Source: Archivesica marissinica (Eukaryota > Mollusca > Bivalvia > Venerida > Vesicomyidae). From it: a DNA stretch of 64,000 nucleotides. Below are positions 11,901 through 22,735 of this stretch, one piece after another; within the stretch, counting starts at the first letter, position 1; each line of letters opens with the position of its first letter. The stretch covers positions 32,803,500 through 32,867,499 of the forward strand of contig CM026400.1 in NCBI GenBank assembly GCA_014843695.1, written 5' to 3'. The position numbers were made by a program, and so were the translations under genes. The notes beneath the pieces were generated by a model. It was given only the letters and a program-made list of their open reading frames with translations, did no database searches and was not told the DNA's origin.

Positions 11901-14900
11901 CTACAGTTTGTCCCATCTAAAGCTTGCATACCTCGACTACAGCTTGTCCCATCTAAAGCTTGCATACCTCGACTACAGCTTGTCCCATCTAAAGCTTGCA
12001 TATCTCGACTACAGCTTGTCCCATCTAAAGCTTGCATACCTCGACTACAGCTTGTCCCATCTAAAGCTTGCATACCTCGACTACAGCTTGTCCCATCTAA
12101 AGCTTGCATGCCTCGACTACAGCTTGTCCCATCTAAAGCTTGCATACCTCGACTACAGCTTGTCCCATCTAAAGCTCGACTACAGCTTGTCCCATCTAAA
12201 GCTCGACGACCTCGACTACAGCTTGTCCCATCTAAAGCTCGACGACCTCGACTACAGCTTGTCCCATCTAAAGCTCGACGACCTCGACTACAGCTTGTCC
12301 CATCTAAAGCTCGACTACAGCTTGTCCCATCTAAAGCTCGACGACCTCGACTATAGCTTGTCCCATCTAAAGCTCGACGACCTCGACTACAGCTTGTCCC
12401 ATCTAAAGCTCGCCAACCTCGACTAAAGCTTGTCCCATCTAAAGCTTGCATACCTCGACTACAGCTTGTCCCACCTAAAGCTTGCATACCTCGACTACAG
12501 CTTGTCCCATCTAAAGCTTGCATACCTCGACTACAGCTTGTCCCATCTAAAGCTTGCAGACCTCGACTACAGCTTGTCCCATCTAAAGCTTGCATACCTC
12601 GACTACAGCTTGTCCCATCTAAAGCTTGCATACCTCGACTACTGCTTGTCCCATCTAAAGCTTGCATACCTCGACTAAAGCTTGTCCCATCTAAAGCTTG
12701 CATACCTCGACTACAGCTTGTCCCATCTAAAGCTTGCATACCTCGACTACAGCTTGTCCCATCTAAAGCTTGCATACCTCGACTACAGCTTGTCCCATCT
12801 AAAGCTTGCATACCTCGACTACAGCTTGTCCCATCTAAAGCTCGCCGACCTCGACTACAGCTTGTCCCATCTAAAGCTTGCATACCTCGACTACAGCTTG
12901 TCCCATCTAAAGCTCGCCGACCTCGACTACAGCTTGTCCCATCTAAAGCTTGCATACCTCGACTACAGCTTGTCCCATCTAAAGCTCGCCGACCTCGACT
13001 ACAGCTTGTCCCATCTAAAGCTTGCATACCTCGACTACAGCTTGTCCCATCTAAAGCTCGCCGACCTCGACTACAGCTTGTCCCATCTAAAGCTTGCATA
13101 CCTCGACTACAGCTTGTCCCATCTAAAGCTCGCCGACCTCGACTACAGCTTGTCCCATCTAAAGCTTGCATACCTCGACTACAGCTTGTCCCATCTAAAG
13201 CTTGCATACCTCGACTACAGCTTGTCCCATCTAAAGCTTGCATACCTCGACTACAGCTTGTCCCATCTAAAGCTTGCATACCTCGACTACAGCTTGTCCC
13301 ATCTAAAGCTTGCATACCTCGACTACAGCTTGTCCCATCTAAAGCTGCTACCTCGACTACAGCTTGTCCCATCTAAAGCTTGCATACCTCGACTACAGCT
13401 TGTCCCATCTAAAAAACTTGCATACCTCGACTACAGCTTGTCCCATCTAAAGCTGCATACCTCGACTACAGCTTGTCCCATCTAAAGCTTGCATACCTCG
13501 ACTACAGCTTGTCCCATCTAAAGCTTGCATACCTCGACTACAGCTTGTCCCATCTAAAGCTTGCATACCTCGACTACAGCTTGTCCCATCTAAAGCTTGC
13601 ATACCTCGACTACAGCTTGTCCCATCTAAAGCTGCACCTCGACTACAGCTTGTCCCATCTAAAGCTTGCATACCTCGACTACAGCTTGTCCCATCTAAAG
13701 CTTGCATACCTCGACTACAGCTTGTCCCATCTAAAGCTTGCATACCTCGACTACAGCTTGTCCCATCTAAAGCTCGCCGACCTCGACTACAGCTTGTCCC
13801 ATCTAAAGCTTGCATACCTCGACTACAGCTTGTCCCATCTAAAGCTCGCCGACCTCGACTACAGCTTGTCCCATCTAAAGCTTGCATACCTCGACTACAG
13901 CTTGTCCCATCTAAAGCTCGCCGACCTCGACTACAGCTTGTCCCATCTAAAGCTTGCATACCTCGACTACAGCTTGTCCCATCTAAAGCTCGCCGACCTC
14001 GACTACAGCTTGTCCCATCTAAAGCTTGCATACCTCGACTACAGCTTGTCCCATCTAAAGCTCGCCGACCTCGACTACAGCTTGTCCCATCTAAAGCTTG
14101 CATACCTCGACTACAGCTTGTCCCATCTAAAGCTCGCCGACCTCGACTACAGCTTGTCCCATCTAAAGCTTGCATACCTCGACTACAGCTTGTCCCATCT
14201 AAAGCTCGCCAACCTCGACTAAAGCTTGTCCCATCTAAAGCTCGCCAACCTCGACTACAGCTTGTCCCATCTAAAGCTTGCATACCTCGACTACAGCTTG
14301 TCCCATCTAAAGCTTGCAGACCTCGACTACAGCTTGTCCCATCTAAAGCTCGACGACCTCGACTACAGCGTGTCCCATCTAAAGCTCGCCAATCTCGACT
14401 ACAGCTTGTCCCATCTAAAGGTTGCATACCTCGACTACAGCTTGTCCCATCTAAAGCTTGCAGACCTCGACTACAGCTTGTCCCATCTAAAGCTTGCATA
14501 CCTCGACTACAGCTTGTCCCATCTAAAGCTTGCATACCTCGACTACAGCTTGTCCCATCTAAAGCTTGCATACCTCGACTACAGCTTGTCCCATCTAAAG
14601 CTTGCATACCTCGACTACAGCTTGTCCCATCTAAAGCTTGCATACCTCGACTACAGCTTGTCCCATCTAAAGCTTGCATACCTCGACTACAGCTTGTCCC
14701 ATCTAAAGCTCGCCTACCTCGACTACAGCTTGTCCCATCTAAAGCTTGCATACCTCGACTACAGCTTGTCCCATCTAAAGCTTGCAGACCTCGACTACAG
14801 CTTGTCCCATCTAAAGCTTGCAGACCTCGACTACAGCTTGTCCCATCTAAAGCTCGCAGACCTCGACTACAGCTTGTCCCATCGCACTCACAGACCTCGA

Positions 14901-15237
14901 CTAAAGCTTGTCCCATCTAAAGCTTGCATACCTCGACTAAAGCTTGTCCCATCTAACTCACAGACCTCGACTACAGCTTGTCCCATCTACAGACCTCGAC
15001 TACAGCTTGTCCCATCGCACTCACAGACCTCGACTACAGCTTGTCCCATCGTACTCACAGACCTCGACTACAGCTTGTCCCATCGCACTCACAGACCTCG
15101 ATTAAAGCTTGTCCCATCGCACTCACAGACCTCGAATAAAACTTGTCCCATCGCACTCACAGACCTCGAATAAAACTTGTCCCATCGCACTCACAGACCT
15201 CGAATAAAACTTGTCCCATCACACTCGTAAACCTCAA
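8951..15237. repeat. 36-bp minisatellite with higher-order structure
   Basis: About 175 tandem units, mostly 36 bp, with core CTCGACTACAGCTTGTCCCA and TCTAAAGCTTGCATAC. A 27-bp short form lacks one internal 9-bp block, and a 16-bp form (CTTGTCCCATCTAAAG) occurs at 8999-9060 and 9580-9660. Units carry CATAC, CAGAC, CCGAC, CCAAC or GACGAC variants. CATAC and CCGAC units alternate strictly from 12840 to 13190 and from 13760 to 14200, giving a 72-bp dimer. A larger block with CCAATCTCGAC plus AAAGGTTGCAT recurs at about 11130, 11565 and 14390. Degenerate units with CGCACTCACAGACC mark the right edge (14880-15220). Unit length is a multiple of three, so both strands give open frames up to 791 codons that are not genes. 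Confidence 0.98.
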
Positions 15238-15298
15238 CAGAGTATTGTACTGCTATCCTTGGATTACCAACGACTGATAGTAAACAGTAAATCTATTG

Positions 15299-15553
15299 TT
15301 TGTTTGTTTGTTCAGGTTTTACGCCTTCATCAGCACAATTTTGGGGTATATCGCCGGCAGGTAGTTTACCTAACACCTTTCCTGGGCAGACTCCAGCAGT
15401 TAACCAGTACTTGGGGCAAAAACCTCCATAAGAAACTGCCAACCGTTTCATATTAACAGACACGGCCCAAGCAGGGCTCGAACCAGTGACCGTTACAGTG
15501 GTATACAAGTGACCGTATCAGCGACTGTAACCACTCGACCACGGAGGCGGTCT
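15299..15553 (-). mobile_element. tRNA-derived SINE (family B), full length, with target-site duplication
   Basis: The minus strand starts GCCTCCGTGGTCGAGTGG (A box), has CTGGTTCGAGCCCTGC (B box), the body TTGGCAGTTTCTTATGGAGG, and ends CGTAAAACCTGAACAAACAA. It is flanked by the 12-bp duplication GTAAATCTATTG at 15287-15298 and 15554-15565. The tail matches the nested copy at 63059-63327 but not the copy at 1081-1345. Confidence 0.9.
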
Positions 15554-15715
15554 GTAAATCTATTGAATTACACATATTTTCATGCGACCGTAACCACTCG
15601 ACCACAGAGGCGGTCTGTAAATCTATTGAATTACACATATTTTCCCAATTTTCATGCGACCGTAACCACTCGACCACAGAGGCGGTCTGTAAATCTATTG
15701 AATTACACATATATA
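15554..15715. repeat. Tandem copies of the SINE-to-flank junction
   Basis: The junction formed by the SINE head (GTAACCACTCGACCACAGAG then GCGGTC) and its target-site duplication plus flank (TGTAAATCTATTGAATTACA) is repeated: once at the real SINE end and twice more at about 15586-15645 and 15655-15712. Each extra copy keeps the A box. The duplication must post-date the SINE insertion. Confidence 0.85.
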
Positions 15716-15866
15716 TATATTACAGAGAGAGGAAAACATCAGTCAATTGTTGAATAATTTTATTTCATAAACATCTATATGTAGATGATTTACACCTTAA
15801 ATTAAAAATATCACAAATTACACATGATAAAATTGCATAACACAAAATACAGTACCCAATGAGTCC

Positions 15867-16117
15867 AGGGTTCATTCTAGAGGGCGATGCGGGGAAATAG
15901 TAGCCCCTTTTTTTAAATTTTCATACACAATTTTGGCCAGTAAGATAAACTGGCCCATTATAAAGCACTCGTATTCAAATGCTGTATTTAATGGTTGTAC
16001 TGTATACCCTATAGTTGTACTGTGTATTTTAACCCTATTTTGCAGAAGTATATTAAAGAACACCATTCAAGGACGCGCAATCACTTCTCCCAAAAAATCT
16101 GACCTAGAATGAACCCT
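15867..16117. mobile_element. Non-autonomous DNA element with 14-bp terminal inverted repeats (MITE type 2)
   Basis: AGGGTTCATTCTAG (15867-15880) is perfectly inverted at 16104-16117 (CTAGAATGAACCCT). The interior is AT-rich and related to the copy at 23096-23356 (shared GAGGGCGA near the left end, TGTATTTTAACCCTATTTTG, and CACTTCT near the right end). There is no transposase. A fragment of the same family lies at 18611-18720. Confidence 0.85.
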
Positions 16118-16126
16118 GAATGACAA

Positions 16127-16412
16127 TTGAAAAATCCTGAAATATTTTGCAGGTCGTTTTATTTTCTACAAAATCCTCAAATATTTTGCAGGTCAATTTA
16201 TTTTCTACAAAATCCTCAAATATTTTGCAGGTCCATTTATTTTCTACAAAATCCTCAAATAATTTGCAGGTCCATTTATTTTCTACAAAATCCGCATATA
16301 TTTTGCAGGTCCATTTATTTTCTACAAAATCCTCAAATATTTTGCAGGTCGATTTATTTTCTACAAATTCCTCAAATAATTAGCAGGTCCATTTATTTTC
16401 TACAAAATGAAT
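16127..16412. repeat. 39-bp minisatellite
   Basis: About seven copies of a 39-bp unit with core CTCAAATATTTTGCAGGTCC and ATTTATTTTCTAC. The open frame (NPQIFCRSIYFLQ repeats) is a repeat artefact. It starts right beside the MITE's right end. Confidence 0.93.
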
Positions 16413-16904
16413 AAATTGTTCAATATAATAAAATTGCGTGGTTTTCATTTTTGGAGGATAGAGCAATGATACAGACAGAGACCCATTCCAGAGGCTCCTC
16501 TGGTTCTTTTACGTTTACTAAAAAGATTCACAAATACTGGCTTTATAGCCGATTCCCAAGTTAGCAATAATTTGATTTAATTATTTACTTGGCAGTGCTA
16601 AAAATAGAAACATATTTTCATTGGAGTAATTAATACATTTAAAGTCTCTTTATAAGTTTTTTTTCTTCAATTAGAAAAATAATACTATAATTCATTTGCA
16701 AATATATCCTAGTGTTAACGTAAACCACCATTTACAGAGTTATTGGTGATTTTGTTAACAAATATTCATAGAGGGAGGTAATTTACAAAATTAATGGTAA
16801 TTTCACAAAAGCTGGTTCATTTGTGGCCATATTTTCCAAATTTTACTTTTTACCGTAATAATTTATTATTGAAAAATGAAAATAAAAGACAATAATCACA
16901 ATAT
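16413..16904. other. AT-rich DNA with a SINE fragment
   Basis: 16455-16515 (GATACAGACAGAGACCCATT and CTCCTCTGGTTCTTTTACG) matches part of the minus-strand SINE at 59340-59668. The rest is AT-rich with no recognised feature. Confidence 0.55.
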
Positions 16905-17378
16905 CTAATCATCCGCTCCTTACAATATCTCGGTGTGCAGCACATTCCAAGTAAACACATACTAGGGCTTTAAAGCCAGCATGTTAATCATCCGCCTAAT
17001 CATCCGCTCCTTACAATATCTCGGTGTGCAGCACATTCCAAGTAAACACATACTAGGGCTTTAAAGCCAGCATGTTAATCATCCGCCCCTTACAATATCT
17101 CGGTGTGCAGCACATTCCAAGTAAACACATACTAGGGCTTTAAAGCCAGCATGTTAATCATCCGCCCCTTACAATATCTCGGTGTGCAGCACATTCCAAA
17201 TAAACACATATGGGGCTTTAAAGCCAGCATGTTAATCATCCGCCACTTACAATATCTCGGTGTGCAGCACATTCCAAATAAACACATATGGGGCTTTAAA
17301 GCCAGCATGTTAATCATCCGCTCCTTACAATATCTCAGTGTGCAACACATAGGGCTTTAAAGCCAGCATGTTAAAAAA
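16905..17378. repeat. 79-bp tandem repeat
   Basis: Six copies of a roughly 79-bp unit containing TTACAATATCTCGGTGTGCA and GGGCTTTAAAGCCAGCATGT. GGGCTTTAAAGCC is palindromic at its centre (GGCTTTAAAGCC). Repeat starts near 16980, 17072, 17151, 17229 and 17307; the last copy is shortened. Confidence 0.93.
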
Positions 17379-18198
17379 AAATAGTGCAGTATGCGAATGT
17401 TCCGTTTTTTATGCCAGTTTCTTAAACAAGCACTTTTAATAAAACCTGCTAAAAATGATGTATGCATATTAATTATATTTTTATAATTATTATATTTTCC
17501 AAGAATGTCCAAGGCTTCAAACACATTGTAACATTTTCAAAGTATGGATTTCTTTACTGCAAATCTTGTGTAATACTGATTTTGTGACAAATACAATAGT
17601 AGCATAGAAACATATACCCGGTAGGGACAATGAGTTTGAACATGAAGATAACTTTAATTATCTTATGTCTTACAAATTATCAGTGATAACACTACATACC
17701 TCTAAATAAGCTTACACAAAGTGTAGATCCAGATGAACACGCTCATAATGAGCTGTCTCACCAGGATCTGCACTTTTTGCCAGTAATATTACTATTTTTT
17801 AGACAAAATTACCCATTTTGATAAATGAACTGGTCCAAAATGTAATTTTCTTATTAATTTATTGGTCTAAAAATATCATGGACCAGTCCATGTCAGTTGC
17901 TTTGTGTTGACAATATGTTGACACCTTTTCTTCTTCTTTTTTTTTTGTCGCCACGTATCTTTTAATAAATTAAATATTGGCCCAACTACGATGTTTTATA
18001 AATAGAAACTTGAGTTTGAAAACGTATGGTTAATTAATGAATCTCTAGAACAATATATTAAATATTGACCGCCATAGCAACCATAAGCAATGAACAGTTT
18101 ACGTTGACAACTTGACACACTTGTTTTCAGAATATTTATGTTAGAAAAACATATGGCAGTACTATGTACAGTACTATACATGTATACAATTCTCTTTG
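17379..18198. other. AT-rich DNA with a decayed hairpin element
   Basis: 17715-17785 has GTGTAGATCCAGATGA facing TCACCAGGATCTGCAC, a decayed relative of the hairpin MITE at 18199-18415. Nothing else is recognised. Confidence 0.5.
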
Positions 18199-18415
18199 TT
18201 AACCCGTTGCCTGCTGAGTAAATACAATCACATTTGCAAACAACATAGATCCAGATCAGCCGCGGCGTAACGCCGCGTCTGATCAGGATCTATGTTGTTT
18301 GCTATTTAGCCAAGTGTTTTAGCTCCACTATGCGAATAGGAAACAGCATAGAGCCTAACTGGCCCTATGCTGTTTGCAGAAGTATTGTATCTGCCGCTAG
18401 CGTGTAAAGGGTTAA
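18199..18415. mobile_element. piggyBac-like hairpin MITE, copy 2
   Basis: TTAA target sites lie at both ends (18199-18202, 18412-18415), followed by CCCG and preceded by AGGG, as in piggyBac-type elements. Inside are two hairpins. The first is a long palindrome, CAAACAACATAGATCCAGAT with its complement at about 18280-18302, around a GCGGCGTAACGCCGC core. The second has CATAGAGCCTAACTGG facing CCCTATGCTG. Confidence 0.85.
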
Positions 18416-18610
18416 GAAAACAATTCGAGGTTGATCAATGCGTTTCGATAAATATAGCACAACTTTTTATTATATATTTTAGGTCTTTAACATGAATCAA
18501 TAACAACATATTTTGAATTTGGTGATTAGGGATGACGTGATGCTGTTTGTTTTAAGTTTGTTAGTAATTAATGTCATCAATACATTGCAGTCGTGAAACC
18601 ATGGAAACGA

Positions 18611-18884
18611 TGCAGGGCTCATTTAAAAAAAAAAGGACCTTGACGTCGCCCCCTGAAGGCCCCACTTCTCCCTAAACTCAAAAAAAACAAACAACAAATA
18701 AAGATTTTTTTTATACAAATTTTCAGACAAAATATTGTCTATTAAGCAGTCAACCTGTATTAGGCAGCCACTTTCCAGATCTAAATATGTTGTTTTATTA
18801 TACATTTGACCTCTATTAAGCAGCCACATGTGCTAAGCAGCCACTTTCAGTGATTCCCTTGGCTGGCTGCTTAATACAGGTTTA
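18611..18884. mobile_element. Fragment of MITE type 2 next to a second inverted-repeat element
   Basis: 18611-18720 matches the left half of the type 2 MITE (GGGCTCATTT, GTCGCCCCCTGAAGGCCC). It is followed at 18752-18883 by a separate element with inverted ends, AACCTGTATTAGGCAGCCA and TGGCTGCTTAATACAGGTTT. The type 2 copy appears to have lost its right half, perhaps through insertion of the second element. Confidence 0.65.
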
Positions 18885-19070
18885 ACTGTACAATATGATC
18901 ACAATATTATGCTATTTTTATCAGAATTATTGATCAACCCTCCTTACACTATAAATATAATGTATATATAAATAAACGTAAAAACAATGTAAACACATGG
19001 CGAAGCGTACATGGCAGTGTGTGTAACAGTCGCATATATATAATTAAACCTGCTTGCAGGTGAGAAAGGG
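18885..19070. other. Short AT-rich spacer
   Basis: Contains ATAAATAAACGTAAAAACA, a SINE-tail-like stretch. No other feature is seen. Confidence 0.4.
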
Positions 19071-19314
19071 TTAACCCGTAACCTGCCGTATAAATTGGAC
19101 GGAATGTGCAAACAACATAGATCCAGATCAGCTGCGGTGTAACGCCGCGTTTGATCAGGATCTATGCTGTTTGCTATTCAGCCAAGTGTTTTAGCTCCAC
19201 TATCCAAATAGCAAACAACATAGAGCCTGATCAGACACATTCTGTGTCATCTGATCTGTCTCTTATGCTGTTTGCAAAAGCGAATTTAGTCGTGATTGGC
19301 AGGTTAAGGGTTAA
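19071..19314. mobile_element. piggyBac-like hairpin MITE, copy 3 (best preserved)
   Basis: TTAACCCGTAACCTGCC (19071-19087) is inverted as GGCAGGTTAAGGGTTAA at 19298-19314, with one mismatch in 17. The TTAA sites are the duplicated target. Inside, two hairpins follow each other: CAAACAACATAGATCCAGAT (arm at 19110) with a GCGGTGTAACGCCGC core, then AGCAAACAACATAGAGCCTG facing CTCTTATGCTGTTTGC around a loop near 19240. There is no coding capacity. Confidence 0.9.
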
Positions 19315-19434
19315 CATAAATGTAAAGGCATGAGAGAATCCAATCTCATTACAACCAGATCTTATGATTTGCTCCGATATTTTACGTTAATAAAATATGT
19401 AACAAACAGGTATATATCCCGGCGTTACCGGTTT

Positions 19435-19685
19435 CCGGTGTCACATGAGATTTTCACCCGCGCGATATTTTCACCCGTGGGTGAAAAAAATGCCATGAGA
19501 TTTTCACCCCCTCGCCCGCCCCCCAATATTTTAACCCTAAGTCATCCGCTCTTATATGACTAACCAAGTCTCATAGGGGGGGTGAAAATCTCATGGCATT
19601 TTTTTCACCCACGGGTGAAAATGTCGCGCGATATTTTCACCCGCGAGTGATAAAATAGGTGGGTGAAAATATCATATGACACCGG
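19435..19685. mobile_element. Long inverted-repeat element (MITE type 3)
   Basis: CCGGTGTCACATGAGATTTT (19435) continues through CACCCGCGCGATATTTTCAC. It is mirrored at the right end, where GGGTGAAAATATCATATGAC leads into ACCGG (19681-19685). The arms extend about 80 bp each, with TTTTCACCCGTGGGTGAAAA palindromes inside each arm. The unpaired centre is about 50 bp. The whole could fold into one long hairpin. Confidence 0.88.
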
Positions 19686-19851
19686 CAATTCAGTATATAG
19701 CAGACTCCTAGATATTTTGAATGTTCATACACAGCAAACAATATTTTGTGTGACTGAATAAACAATATTTTACCTTTCATTCATAAAAATCTCGAACAAA
19801 ACTGATTGTTAACTAACCCAACTCCCAATAATCCAGAAATGACGTCATCAG

Positions 19852-20160
19852 TTTTCACCTAACTGTGGAAATTGCCTACAGCGCAAGCGAATGTACGTAA
19901 ACAATATTTTTGGGGAAAAAAGGTCTGCTGAAATTTGTCAAAACTGGGGTAAGTTTGAAGTTTCCATCGTTTATTTACATGTCTGATCTCCATTATCAGC
20001 GAAAATTAACGTTGAAAGTAAAAGGTATTGTTTATTTACATTGCCGGTAACTGGAGCGTGAAATCTTGCATGATCTCTCATGACATGCTATTGCCGGTAA
20101 CTGGAGCGTGAAATCTTGCATGATCTCTCACGACATGCTATTCCCACAGTTAGGTGAAAA
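19852..20160. mobile_element. Inverted-repeat element (MITE type 4) with internal duplication
   Basis: TTTTCACCTAACTGTGGAA (19852-19870) is inverted at 20141-20160 (TTCCCACAGTTAGGTGAAAA). The interior has two direct copies of a 50-bp block (TTGCCGGTAACTGGAGCGTG onward) at 20042-20091 and 20092-20141. GTTTATTTACAT occurs twice. There is no coding capacity. Confidence 0.8.
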
Positions 20161-20164
20161 CACA

Positions 20165-20580
20165 TTCTCGCTTAAAACTCTTCATTCCGGGATATATATT
20201 AATGGGTGGGTGGGGGCAGGGTGGTAAAGGTCGCTTAGGTCATATGGCGACTCTTCATTCCAGGATATATATTAATGGGTGGGTGGGGGAGGGTGGTAAA
20301 GGTCGCTTAGGTCATATGGCGACTTCATTCCGGGATATATATTAATGGGTGGGTGGGGGGAGGGTGGTAAAGGTCGCTTAGGTCATATGGCGACTCTTCA
20401 TTCCGGGATATATATTAATGGGAGGGTGGGGGGGGGCGGTAACGGTCGCTTAGGTCATATGGCGACTTCATTCCGGGATATATATTAATGGGCAGTAAAG
20501 GTCGCTTAGGTCATATGGCGACTTCATTCCGGGATATATATTAATGGGTGGGTGGGGGGAGGGTCATATGGCGACTCTTC
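20165..20580. repeat. 72-bp tandem repeat built on a SINE 3' end
   Basis: CATATGGCGACT recurs at 20241, 20313, 20384, 20456, 20512 and 20565, giving a period of 71-72 bp with two shortened units. The unit runs CTTCATTCCGGGATATATAT, TAATGGGTGGGTGGGGG, GGTAAAGGTCGCTTAGGTCA. The right end joins directly to a minus-strand SINE core, whose terminal segment (minus strand AGTCGCCATATGACC) is part of every unit. Confidence 0.88.
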
Positions 20581-20680
20581 AGTTGTTACTAGTGGAGGAA
20601 AAACCTGTGTCCCTCCAACACATGCATGATGCATATGTGACCCTGGGAAGAACCACCAACCTTCTGCAAGTATGTATGAT
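20573..20680 (-). mobile_element. SINE 3' core fragment
   Basis: On the minus strand it reads CTTGCAGAAGGTTGGTGGTT, CTTCCCAGGGTCACATATGC, then GGTTTTTCCTCCACTAGTAA. This order matches the SINE cores at 24047-24245 and 59669-59911. The tRNA-like head is absent. Confidence 0.7.
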
Positions 20681-20975
20681 CTGATTTTAATTGGATTGAA
20701 ATTAAATCTGAACGTTAAATTGTGACATTCTGTAATCTTCTGAATGGCAATAGGTGAAGCAAGCTCATAGTAAATAATTTCTTTTCTTCAAATGTACTTC
20801 AAATACAAATGATATAAAGCACAAATCACAGTTCTGTTGCCCGCCACCCATACAAAAACTGTGTGAACAGAAGCCCGTTTCCTTACAACATTGATACTTT
20901 CTCGGAATTTGCTCAGAATCTTTATTTTCAGAATCGGGAAAGTATTTGTGGTACCTTATATCACTTATTTATATC
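20681..20975. other. Unique spacer
   Basis: AT-rich, no recognised gene or element. Confidence 0.5.
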
Positions 20976-21445
20976 AGACCATTTCTGGAAATACAGACCA
21001 CCTCCAAATACAGACCATTTCCAAATACAGACCACCTCAAAATACAGACCATTTCTGGAAATACAGACCATCTCCAAATACAGACCACCTCCAAATACAG
21101 ACCATTTCCAAATACAGACCACCTCAAAATACAGACCATTTCCAAATACAGACCACCTCCAAATACAGACCACCTCAAAATACAGACCATTTCCAAATAC
21201 AGACCACTTCCAAATACAGACCATTTCCAAATACAGACCACCTCAAAATACAGACCATTTCCAAATGCAGACAATTTCCAAGTGCAGACCACCTCCAAAC
21301 ACAGACCATCTCCAAATCACCTCCAAACACAGACCATTTCCAAATACAGATCACCTCCAAACACAGAACAGACCACCTCCAAACACAGAAAATTTCCAAA
21401 TACAGATCATTTCCAAATACAGACCATCTCCAAATACGGACGATT
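20976..21445. repeat. 18-bp minisatellite (ACAGACCATTTCCAAAT type)
   Basis: About 26 copies of an 18-bp unit alternating between CAGACCATTTCCAAATA and CAGACCACCTCCAAATA forms, with CTCAAAATA variants. It is open in most frames on both strands because the unit is divisible by three and lacks stops. These are not genes. Confidence 0.95.
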
Positions 21446-21665
21446 AAACTGACAAAAACATCACGTTCGTTTCATTTTGCTTCAAACTGGCCGAAGAAAT
21501 GTTTGAGCCACGTGAGACTGTGAGTTACTTTACTTGACCGTTGACATATTTAAAGACTGGTACATGACTACATGCTTTAACGTTGAAAGCTACGATTGGG
21601 GATAATACTCTGCAGGCAGGTATTCAGCAGTCGATTATAACTTTATCGCTTCATTACAGATGAAT
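21446..21665. other. Unique spacer
   Basis: No recognised feature. Confidence 0.4.
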
Positions 21666-22015
21666 TTGAGGGTAACGTTATCGACTAGTTCAGATAAATT
21701 CAATTCATCGACCAGTTTCAGATAAATTCAATTCATCGGCTAGTTTCAGATAAATTCAATTCATCGGCTAGTTGCAGATAAATTCAATTCATCGACCAGT
21801 TTCAGATAAATTCAATTCATCGGCTAGTTTCAGATAAATTCAATTCATCGGCTAGTTGCAGATAAATTCAATTCATCGGCTAGTTTCAGATAAATTCAAT
21901 TCATCGGCTAGTTGCAGATAAATTCAATTCATCGGCTAGTTTCAGATAAATTCAATTCATCGGCCAGTTTCAGATAAATTCAATTCATCGGCCATTTTCA
22001 AATAAATTCACGGTA
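21666..22015. repeat. 28-bp minisatellite
   Basis: About twelve copies of a 28-bp unit, GGCTAGTTTCAGATAAATTC plus AATTCATC, with GACCAGTTTC and GGCTAGTTGC variants. It decays at both ends. Confidence 0.95.
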
Positions 22016-22242
22016 ACATTATCGACTAGTTTCAGATATATTGAAAGCAAACATTATCAACTCGTTACAGACATATTCTAGGCTAGCGTGCACTAGTTAC
22101 ATTTACTTTGTGCATGTGTACGTGTGTGTATCGTAAATTATTTCTACCGACAAAATATAATCAAATTTGAAATTTATTGCATACAGATAAAGATCAACCC
22201 CTAACGATAAATTGGTTATAGATACTACAATGCAATACAAAT

Positions 22243-22358
22243 TTCATCTATAGCCACGACACACAACAGCAGCGACCAACAACAGCCGCGACCAGCAACA
22301 ACAGCCGCGACTAACAACAACAGCCACGACACACAACAACAGCCGCGACGCATTAACA
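22243..22358. repeat. Short GC-richer minisatellite
   Basis: About six imperfect copies built on ACAACAGCCGCGAC, spaced 15-20 bp apart, in AT-rich surroundings. Confidence 0.75.
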
Positions 22359-22648
22359 TAAGGCGTGCATAGCTTATGACTGACTCATTGACATACATGT
22401 ACTTTGTGGGCGACATCACAAACTATACATTATACAGCAAGGGTTCTAAAATCAGGAATTTTAAACTGGCGGACCGATTGTAAAACCAGTCATAAAAATC
22501 GATCCAGAAAATTGTTGAAAAAGCCAAGAAATCCATCAAATCCATTTTTCTAACAAACCTAAATTGGTAAATATAATCTCTCGATAAGGTGTAGAATTGT
22601 TCACACCCATGTCCAGTCTAAGATCCATATGCAACCTGCTTGACTGAT

Positions 22649-22722
22649 GATGATGATGATTGAGCTTATTTACCCTCACCTCCAGCGAACCATATGGGCG
22701 AGCATACTAAGAAGTTTAGTTA
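22649..22722 (-). mobile_element. 5'-truncated retroelement tail with target-site duplication
   Basis: A 74-bp insert is flanked by the 13-bp direct repeats CTGCTTGACTGAT (22636-22648 and 22723-22735). On the minus strand it ends in a (TCA)n-type tail, GCTCAATCATCATCATC. The size, tail and duplication fit a severely 5'-truncated LINE or SINE. The parent is not identified. It contains GGAG|GTGAGG, which resembles a splice donor but belongs to the insert. Confidence 0.7.
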
Positions 22723-22735
22723 CTGCTTGACTGAT

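Noticed and set aside
8951..15237. Long open frames on both strands (up to 791 codons, repeats of ALDGTSCSRG or SHLKLAYLDYSL)
   Set aside because: The repeat unit is 36 or 27 bp, so all frames without a stop stay open. Several overlapping frames are open at once on both strands, with no splice or codon signal.
20863..21523. Frames with KYRPFPNTDHLQIQT repeats
   Set aside because: 18-bp minisatellite open in several frames on both strands.
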